A program made the position numbers and the translations under genes. The notes beneath the pieces were generated by a model. The model ran no database searches. It was not told where the DNA came from and saw only the letters and a program-made list of their open reading frames with translations. DNA of 64,000 nt from Streptomyces sp. NBC_00525 (GTDB lineage Bacteria; Actinomycetota; Actinomycetes; Streptomycetales; Streptomycetaceae): positions 806,001-870,000 of the forward strand of contig NZ_CP107834.1 in the NCBI RefSeq assembly GCF_036346595.1, written 5' to 3'. Shown piece after piece: positions 58,921 through 64,000 of this stretch (the first letter of the stretch is position 1; each line of letters starts with the position of its first letter).

Positions 58921-58942
58921 CGGAGCCTTCGGCCCCCCGGTC

Positions 58943-59398
58943 TCAGATGCCGTGCTTCTTGAGAATGGCCTCGATGTCGCTGAAGTCGTCGCCGGCGCCG
59001 GCCGACTGCTTCTGCGGCTTGCTCTTCGTCCTGCCGCCCGCGGCCGGGGCTCCGGCGCCCAGCGAGGGGGCCGAAGCCGCCGGGGCCACGGCTTCGGCGC
59101 GCGCGGCCCGTGCGGCCGCCCGGCGCTCCTTGCGGGTGCCGGCCCCCCGGCGCTCGACCGCGCGCGTGATCATGAACAGCAGCCAGGCGGCGCCCAGCAG
59201 GCCGAAGCCCAGCCAGACGCTCGGCTTGAAGGCGATGTCCCACACCCACTCCACGGCCCCGACCAGCACCAGCCCGATCGGCACCAGCGAGTAGGCGGCG
59301 ATCCTCGTCGCCGCGAGGAACCGCTTGCGGTAGGCGGTGACGGCCGCGATGCCCAGGCCCGCCGCGGACACCGCGGAACAGATGGTCTCGGCAAGCAT
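58943..59398 (-). CDS. Conserved small membrane protein
   Basis: Product of 151 residues from ATG 59398, which has a strong AGGAGG site. The N-terminal half has two or three hydrophobic helices (ICSAVSAAGLGIAAVTAY; IGLVLVGAVEWVWDI; LGFGLLGAAWLLFMI). The C-terminal half is Lys/Arg/Ala-rich and ends in a conserved-looking DDFSDIEAILKKHGI. Function unknown. It is followed by the G-rich repeat. Confidence 0.78.
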   Translation of the reverse strand: MLAETICSAVSAAGLGIAAVTAYRKRFLAATRIAAYSLVPIGLVLVGAVEWVWDIAFKPSVWLGFGLLGAAWLLFMITRAVERRGAGTRKERRAAARAARAEAVAPAASAPSLGAGAPAAGGRTKSKPQKQSAGAGDDFSDIEAILKKHGI

Positions 59399-59587
59399 CG
59401 GTGCCTCCTGGCGCAGGGGATACGTCCCTTCCATCCTGCACCGGGCACCGGCCGGGCGGCCATGCCCGGGGCCCGTATCAGGGACATCTCAGGGGCCGGG
59501 CTCCTCCCCAGGTGCCGTACGAGCGGTGCCGCCGGGAGGAGGCGGGGCAGGGGGAACGGGGGCCGTCCGTCCTGCGAGACTGGGCCC

Positions 59588-60097
59588 ATGAGCGATTCCT
59601 CCCCCTCGGCACCGGTCGTCCTCGACTTCTGGTGCGAGCTCCAGTGCCCCGACTGCCACCACGCCCTCACCGATGTGGCCGCCCTGCGCGCCCGCTACGG
59701 AGACCGGATCGAGGTGCGGCTGCGCCACTTCCCGCTGGAGAAGCACAAGCACGCGTACGCCGCCGCGCAGGCCGCCGAGGAGGCGATGGCGCAGGGCGAC
59801 GCCTGGCCCTACATCGAGGCGGTCCTCGCACGCACCGGCGACCTCGCGGCGCGCGGCGAGAAGCTACTGGTCGAGGTGGCCGGTGAACTGGGGCTGGACG
59901 CCGAGGAGTTCGACACCGCGCTGATCGACGGCCGGCACATGCTGATCGTGGACGCGGACCAGGCCGAGGGCAAGGCGATCGGGGTGACCGGCACGCCGAC
60001 GTATGTGATCGGCGGGGAGCGCCTGGACGGCGGCAAGAGCCAGGAGGGGCTGCGCGAGCGCATCGAGGAGATCGCCGACCGGCTCCTGGCCGGTTAG
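59588..60097 (+). CDS. DsbA-family thiol oxidoreductase (FrnE-like), cytoplasmic
   Basis: Thioredoxin-fold protein of 169 residues. The active site CPDC lies in FWCELQCPDCHHALTDV, with an extra Cys five residues before it. A helical insertion (about 55-125) and the cis-Pro loop GVTGTPTYVIGGERL follow. No signal peptide. It is probably a cytosolic thiol-disulphide enzyme. The pairing of VKOR (21 kb) and DsbA would need an exported partner, so a link is not supported. The start is ATG 59588. Confidence 0.9.
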   Translation: MSDSSPSAPVVLDFWCELQCPDCHHALTDVAALRARYGDRIEVRLRHFPLEKHKHAYAAAQAAEEAMAQGDAWPYIEAVLARTGDLAARGEKLLVEVAGELGLDAEEFDTALIDGRHMLIVDADQAEGKAIGVTGTPTYVIGGERLDGGKSQEGLRERIEEIADRLLAG

Positions 60098-60115
60098 GCC
60101 CGAAAGGGGCGGGCC
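60097..60115. terminator. Short hairpin between convergent DsbA-like and GNAT genes
   Basis: 6-bp stem GGCCCG/CGGGCC with a 7-nt loop in the 19-bp gap between the two stop codons. Weak but well placed. Confidence 0.45.
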
Positions 60116-60116
60116 C

Positions 60117-60959
60117 CTAGAGCTCCTTGGAGAAGTTGTACTGGGTCGGCTCGTAGCCGAGGGACTCGTACAGCCTGAGCGCCGGGGTGTTGGAGGTGAT
60201 GACGTGCAGTCCGATCCTCGTCTCGCCGGCCGCCAGGGCCATCCGCTCGGCCTGGAGCATCAGGGCCCGCCCGTAGCCCCTCCCCCGCTGCTCCGGCGCC
60301 ACCTCCACGTTGAAGACGTAGCCGATCACCAGGCCGGGGTGCATCTCGAAGATCGACTCCCAGATGTCACCGACCGATTCGCCGCCGTCCGCGCGGAACA
60401 GCAGGTCGAACCGTGCCCCCGCGGTGGCGAGGCCGTCCGGGAGATGGCGGGCGTGGGAGGCGCGGGCCGCCTCGTGGGCCACCTCGCGCGGGATGCCGCG
60501 GCTCACCAGACTGCCCGCGTACATCCCTATCGCCTTCTCCGACCAGACGGTGAACTGCGCGGGGGTCATCGGGCGGGCGACGAGGCCGTCCGGCAGGGCC
60601 GGGGGTTCGGCGGGCAGCGTCTTGAGCATGTTGCGGCTGCGTTCGGTGTAGCCGAGGGCGCTGGCCATCCGCAGGCCCACGGTGTCGTCCGCGGGCACCT
60701 CCGCGCACACCAGGGCGCAGCCCCAGCCGCGCAGGATCTCCTCGGCGGCCAGCACGGCGATGGTGCCCCGGCCGCGCCTGCGGACCGCCTCGTCGACGCG
60801 CAGTTCCGTGATCAGGCCGGTCGAGCCGCCCGCTCCCGCTTCGACGGCGAGCGCGAGGAAGCCGACGGGGCGGCCGTTGTCGCAGATGTCGTACGCGCGT
60901 CGCTGTGCGCCGTCGGCGCCTGACTGGATCGGCCCGGTCGGCCGCAGTGTCGTCGTCAT
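60117..60959 (-). CDS. GNAT-family N-acetyltransferase (two GNAT modules)
   Basis: Product of 280 residues from ATG 60959 (MTTTLRPTGPIQSG). The open frame reaches 12 codons further. The N-terminal GNAT-like part has ELRVDEAVRRRGRGTIAVLA. The C-terminal GNAT domain has VEVAPEQRGRGYGRALM (acetyl-CoA loop Q/RxxGxG/A) and SNTPALRLYESLGY. The substrate is unknown. A dual-GNAT layout resembles mycothiol synthase-like proteins, but nothing here proves that role. It is convergent with the DsbA-like gene. Confidence 0.88.
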   Translation of the reverse strand: MTTTLRPTGPIQSGADGAQRRAYDICDNGRPVGFLALAVEAGAGGSTGLITELRVDEAVRRRGRGTIAVLAAEEILRGWGCALVCAEVPADDTVGLRMASALGYTERSRNMLKTLPAEPPALPDGLVARPMTPAQFTVWSEKAIGMYAGSLVSRGIPREVAHEAARASHARHLPDGLATAGARFDLLFRADGGESVGDIWESIFEMHPGLVIGYVFNVEVAPEQRGRGYGRALMLQAERMALAAGETRIGLHVITSNTPALRLYESLGYEPTQYNFSKEL

Positions 60960-61009
60960 CAGTAGGTTTCTATCCCCCGTTCGGGGGTCCGTCACCCGCT
61001 TTTACGGCT

Positions 61010-62038
61010 TTATGGGGCAGAGGCCAGGGCCAGCAGTACGGACGCCTTCAGTTCGGTTTCCGCCCACTCCCGTTCCGGGTCGGAGCCCCAGGTGATGCCC
61101 GCCCCGGTGCCGAAGCGCAGGACCGGAGCAGGTCCGGTGCGGTCGGTCCAGAAGGTGCGGATGCCCACGGCGAGCGAGGCGGTGGAGCGGTCGGCGTCCA
61201 CCCAGCCGATGCCCCCGCAGTACGGGCCGCGCGGGGCGGTCTCCAGTTCGCCGATGATCCGCAGCGCGCTCGACTTGGGGGCGCCGGTGACCGAGCCGGG
61301 CGGGAAGGCTGCGGCCAGGATCTCCGGCCAGCCGGCGTCGTCGGCGAGCCGGCCGCGCACGGTGGAGACGAGGTGGACGAGGCCGGGGTGCTTCTCGACG
61401 GCGCACAGGTCGGGGACGGTGACCGATCCGGTGGCGCAGACCCGGCCCAGGTCGTTGCGGACCAGGTCCACGATCATCACGTTCTCGGCGTAGTCCTTCT
61501 CCAGCAGGTCGTCCTCGGTGCGCCCGGTGCCCTTGATCGGCCCGGACTCGACGGTACGGCCGTCCCGGCGCAGGAAGAGCTCCGGCGATGCGGTGGCGAT
61601 CTCGACGCCGTGCGCGGGCAGCCGAATCGTTCCTGCGTACGGGGCGGGGTTGCCGCGCGCCAGCAGCGCGGTGAGGGCGTCCACGTCCGCGTGCTCCCGG
61701 CCGGGCAGCGGGGCGCTCAGCACCCGGCAGAGGTTCGCCTGGTAGACCTCGCCGGCCGCGATGTACGTACGGATGCGGCGCACACCCTCGGTGTACGCGT
61801 CCCGGTCGAGCGAGGAGGTCCAGTCGCCTGCGGCGGGGCCGCGCCAGGCGCCGGGGACCGGGGCGGGCACGGCGGCGGGGCGCACGGTGTCGAAGCGGGC
61901 GCAGAGCAGGGAGCCCTCGAAACCCGCGCAGACGGCCCAGAAGCCGGACGAGTCGAGGGCGGCGGGATCGGTCGTCACGTCCCGCAGACCGGAGGCGACG
62001 AGGCCGCCGAAGCGGGCCATGGGAGCGAGGTCGTGCAC
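61010..62038 (-). CDS. Chorismate-binding enzyme, aminodeoxychorismate synthase component I-like
   Basis: Protein of 342 residues of the anthranilate/ADC synthase component I family. The chorismate-binding domain shows SPELFLRRDGRTVESGPIKG, GTGRTEDDLLEKDYAENVM, DLVRNDLGRVC and PPGSVTGAPKSSA. It ends in GAGITWGSDPEREWAETELK. The PIKG motif is that of Lys-dependent PabB-type ADC synthases (4-amino-4-deoxychorismate for folate). No glutaminase (pabA) or lyase gene is adjacent. The start is GTG 62038, with an ATG six codons inside. Its chorismate comes from the aro genes at 6-10 kb. Confidence 0.87.
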   Translation of the reverse strand: MHDLAPMARFGGLVASGLRDVTTDPAALDSSGFWAVCAGFEGSLLCARFDTVRPAAVPAPVPGAWRGPAAGDWTSSLDRDAYTEGVRRIRTYIAAGEVYQANLCRVLSAPLPGREHADVDALTALLARGNPAPYAGTIRLPAHGVEIATASPELFLRRDGRTVESGPIKGTGRTEDDLLEKDYAENVMIVDLVRNDLGRVCATGSVTVPDLCAVEKHPGLVHLVSTVRGRLADDAGWPEILAAAFPPGSVTGAPKSSALRIIGELETAPRGPYCGGIGWVDADRSTASLAVGIRTFWTDRTGPAPVLRFGTGAGITWGSDPEREWAETELKASVLLALASAP

Positions 62039-62183
62039 GTCCGCGAGTGTAGGACGGCACGGGGTGACCCGCGCCGGGGGCGGGTGACCTCAGCACGCTG
62101 CGCAAACGCGTTTTTGTACTGGCCCCGGAATCCGCTAGAGTTCAACACGTCACCGGGACGCGCAAGCGAACCGGGAATGACAA

Positions 62184-62256
62184 GCGGACGTAGCTCAGTT
62201 GGTAGAGCGCAACCTTGCCAAGGTTGAGGTCGCCAGTTCGAACCTGGTCGTCCGCT
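62184..62256 (+). tRNA. tRNA-Gly(GCC)
   Basis: 73-nt cloverleaf: acceptor GCGGACG/CGTCCGC, anticodon loop TTGCCAA (anticodon GCC) and T-loop GTTCGAACC. CCA is not encoded. First of a five-tRNA cluster. Confidence 0.95.
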
Positions 62257-62295
62257 CGCAGAAGGTGGGGGATCTTTCCCGGACTCCTCACCCCT

Positions 62296-62369
62296 GGTGG
62301 AGTGGCCGAGAGGCGAGGCAACGGCCTGCAAAGCCGTCTACACGGGTTCAAATCCCGTCTCCACCTCCA
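62296..62369 (+). tRNA. tRNA-Cys(GCA), CCA encoded
   Basis: Acceptor GGTGGAG/CTCCACC, anticodon loop CTGCAAA (anticodon GCA) and T-loop GGTTCAAATCC. The body ends at 62366, followed directly by CCA in the DNA. Confidence 0.95.
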
Positions 62370-62370
62370 A

Positions 62371-62442
62371 GGACGATTAGCTCAGCGGGAGAGCGCTTCC
62401 CTGACACGGAAGAGGTCACTGGTTCAATCCCAGTATCGTCCA
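62371..62442 (+). tRNA. tRNA-Val(GAC), copy 1
   Basis: 72 nt: acceptor GGACGAT/ATCGTCC, anticodon loop CTGACAC (anticodon GAC) and T-loop GGTTCAATCC. Only 1 bp after the tRNA-Cys CCA. Confidence 0.95.
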
Positions 62443-62479
62443 CTGGTCCGCGAGGACCGCTGGTCCTGATGGATCGCCC

Positions 62480-62551
62480 GCGCGATTAGCTCAGCGGGAG
62501 AGCGCTTCCCTGACACGGAAGAGGTCACTGGTTCAATCCCAGTATCGCGCA
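62480..62551 (+). tRNA. tRNA-Val(GAC), copy 2
   Basis: 72 nt, same body as copy 1 but with acceptor GCGCGAT/ATCGCGC; both strands of the stem have changed together so pairing is kept. Confidence 0.95.
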
Positions 62552-62574
62552 CGTAGTACACACAGGTTCGCCCT

Positions 62575-62646
62575 GCGCGATTAGCTCAGCGGGAGAGCGC
62601 TTCCCTGACACGGAAGAGGTCACTGGTTCAATCCCAGTATCGCGCA
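62575..62646 (+). tRNA. tRNA-Val(GAC), copy 3
   Basis: 72 nt, same sequence as copy 2 including the GCGCGAT/ATCGCGC acceptor stem. Confidence 0.95.
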
Positions 62647-62651
62647 CTGTC

Positions 62652-62687
62652 ACGAAGCCCCGGTCGTCTCGGCGACCGGGGCTTCGT
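62652..62687 (+). terminator. Terminator of the tRNA cluster
   Basis: Perfect 15-bp stem (62652-62666 with 62673-62687) and a 6-nt loop, 5 bp after the last tRNA. Confidence 0.8.
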
Positions 62688-62750
62688 CGTGCTCGCGCAC
62701 GGGCTGCGGGGCGGGCCGCCGGCTCGGGAGCCGGGGCCCGCCGGTCGCAC

Positions 62751-63026
62751 TCAGGAGGAGAAGAGCATGCGGCCGAAGCTCTTCTGCCGGTAGTGGCCGT
62801 GGTGGCCGCCGTGGTGCGGGGCGCCCCAGGCCGGGGCGGGGGCGGCGGGGTACGCCTGCGGCGGGGCGGGCGGCGGGGCCTGCTGCGACCACTGCGCTTC
62901 GAGGCGGGTCAGCGTCTCCAGCTCGCCGTAGTCGAGGAATATCCCCCGGCAGCCGCTGCACTGCTCGATCTGGACGCCGTTGCGGTTGTACGTGTGCATC
63001 TGCGCGTGGCACTTGGGACACTGCAT
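62751..63026 (-). CDS. TFIIB-type zinc ribbon protein
   Basis: Product of 91 residues from ATG 63026 (MQCPKCHAQMHTYNRNG). Four Cys form two CxxC knuckles (CPKC and CSGC, 20 residues apart). GIFLDYGELETLTRLE follows, as in zf-TFIIB proteins. The C-terminal 40 residues are Pro/Ala/His/Gly-rich and end KSFGRMLFSS. It is possibly a small nucleic-acid- or protein-binding factor with unknown function. An upstream GTG, 12 bp earlier, is an alternative start. Confidence 0.85.
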   Translation of the reverse strand: MQCPKCHAQMHTYNRNGVQIEQCSGCRGIFLDYGELETLTRLEAQWSQQAPPPAPPQAYPAAPAPAWGAPHHGGHHGHYRQKSFGRMLFSS

Positions 63027-63096
63027 GTGCGGGCTCACTCTCCTCGCCGTCGGTTCGCCGCCGCCGGAATGCGTGCCCGGCGGCGGTCGGTTCACC

Positions 63097-64000
63097 CTAC
63101 GACGTGTATTCGCCCGCCAACTCGGGCGGGAGCGCGGCAATTCGGGCACATGCGTCGATCATGATCTGTTCCACCTCATCCGGAGCCCGGCCCTCCGCCG
63201 CCGACTTCGCCCGGGCGAGCGCGGCGGTCTGTACGGTCAGCGCGCGGGCGGGCACGTCCAGGGCGGGCCAGGGGTCGCCGTCCGGCGGTACGGCGGGGCC
63301 GCCGCCGCTCCGGTAGGCGTCCAGGAACCGCAGCCAGACCTCCGGGGGCAGCAGTCCGGCCGCGTACCAGGCGGCGGGCCGGGCGAGGTCCCACGCGGGG
63401 TCGCCGCAGCCGGTGTCGTCCACGTCGATGAGCAGCCAGGGGCCGTCCGGAGCGGGATGACGGACGAGCTGGCCGAGGTGCAGGTCGCCGTGGCAGAGGA
63501 AGCCGCCCCGCTCCGCCGGAGGGGCCGCCTCGCCCCGCGCCCAGCCGGGCAGCCCGCGCCAGGCGGCGAGCACGGGCGCGACGGCCGGATCGGCCGGGTC
63601 GCCGGGGTGGGCGGCGCGCATCCGGGCCACGGCGAGCGCCGCCTTGACGGGACCGCGCATGGCGGGCAGCCGGGGTCCGCGGAGGCCGGGCGGGGGCGGT
63701 GCGGTGCGGTGCAGTCGGGCCAGGAGCGCGCCGGCCTCTTCCCAGGGCGCCGCGTCCGGGTCGGCCGGATCGACGGGCTCGCCGTACGGCCACAGGGTGA
63801 CGGGGCGGCCGTGCAGTTCGGTGAGAGGGACGCCGTGGGCCGCCGGGTCGGCGCCGGGCGGGGCGGGCAACGACAGGGGGGCCAGCAGGACGCCCTCCTG
63901 CGCCGGGTCGGCGGCGAGGCGCAGGCGGGCGGCCAGGGCGGCGGTGTCGGTCCCGGCGGCGTGCGCCTTGGCGACGACGGGCCCGCTGCGGACGACGGTG
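63097..64000 (-). CDS. Aminoglycoside phosphotransferase-like kinase (partial, N-terminus outside window)
   Basis: At least 300 residues are visible, entering from the right edge with no stop. The kinase-like fold has the catalytic Brenner motif FLCHGDLHLGQLVRH (Asp base) and the metal-binding IDVDDTGCGDPAWDLARP. Such APH-family proteins phosphorylate small molecules (choline, macrolides, sugars), and the motif does not tell which. A resistance role should not be assumed. It ends 71 bp upstream of the zinc-ribbon gene on the same strand. Confidence 0.85.
   Translation of the reverse strand, partial: TVVRSGPVVAKAHAAGTDTAALAARLRLAADPAQEGVLLAPLSLPAPPGADPAAHGVPLTELHGRPVTLWPYGEPVDPADPDAAPWEEAGALLARLHRTAPPPPGLRGPRLPAMRGPVKAALAVARMRAAHPGDPADPAVAPVLAAWRGLPGWARGEAAPPAERGGFLCHGDLHLGQLVRHPAPDGPWLLIDVDDTGCGDPAWDLARPAAWYAAGLLPPEVWLRFLDAYRSGGGPAVPPDGDPWPALDVPARALTVQTAALARAKSAAEGRAPDEVEQIMIDACARIAALPPELAGEYTS

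Noticed and set aside
63097..64000. Antibiotic-resistance aminoglycoside phosphotransferase
   Set aside because: The kinase-like fold alone does not identify the substrate, no antibiotic genes are near, and the N-terminus is outside the window.

Overview
The window is chromosomal DNA of a Streptomyces. It is about 72% G+C, uses many GTG and some TTG starts, and carries developmental genes found only in sporulating actinomycetes: bldD at the left and ssgB at the right. Gene content and order look like the conserved core of a Streptomyces chromosome. No prophage, insertion sequence, complete CRISPR-Cas system or biosynthetic cluster was seen.

Layout. 1-1600 (minus): pyrR and pyrB, with pyrB running off the left edge, preceded by a probable PyrR-binding mRNA leader. 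1774-2274 (plus): bldD. 2451-9887 (minus): nusB, efp, an M24 peptidase-like gene, a P-loop protein, and the shikimate genes aroQ-aroB-aroK-aroC-aroE, several joined by ATGA overlaps. 9874-15643 (minus): mltG, ruvX, alaS and two small membrane-associated genes. 15841-18042 (plus): an NB-ARC/TPR ATPase gene whose 3' end runs into rpsD. 18030-24852: rpsD, a DUF2470 gene behind an iron box, rarA, a VKOR gene, hisS, an MBL hydrolase gene and a membrane-anchored cyclophilin gene. 25027-26256 (plus): a DUF349 gene with a structured leader. 26331-38725 (minus): relA, apt, secF, secD, yajC, ruvB, ruvA, ruvC, yebC, pdxT, pdxS and a LemA-like gene. 38737-41485 (minus): pimA, a PIM acyltransferase gene and pgsA, which build phosphatidylinositol mannosides. 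41750-47108: plus-strand genes for an EF-G paralogue, a membrane protein and a K+ channel, with a minus-strand HIT gene among them. 47208-49184 (minus): thrS. 49266-64000: accessory and less-known genes (a DUF4365 pair, a DEDDh exonuclease, a large membrane protein, a CGNR regulator, an esterase, a DsbA-like protein, acetyltransferase, chorismate-utilising and phosphotransferase genes), ssgB, and seven tRNA genes.

How the genes work together. Three themes dominate. The first is precursor supply: pyrimidines, chorismate, PLP and adenine salvage, plus a chorismate-utilising enzyme at 61 kb. The second is information processing: NusB, EF-P, three aminoacyl-tRNA synthetases, S4, Rel, RuvABC, RuvX, RarA and tRNAs. 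The third is the envelope and its development: SecDF-YajC, MltG, PIM synthesis, BldD and SsgB.

The items most worth a second look are the iron box between rpsD and the DUF2470 gene, the structured leader of the DUF349 gene, the PyrR leader, the DUF4365/unknown/exonuclease cluster, the EF-G paralogue with altered GTPase motifs, and a possible two-repeat remnant of a type I-E-like CRISPR next to thrS. None of these could be tested by search here. All family calls come from reading motifs and protein sequence.
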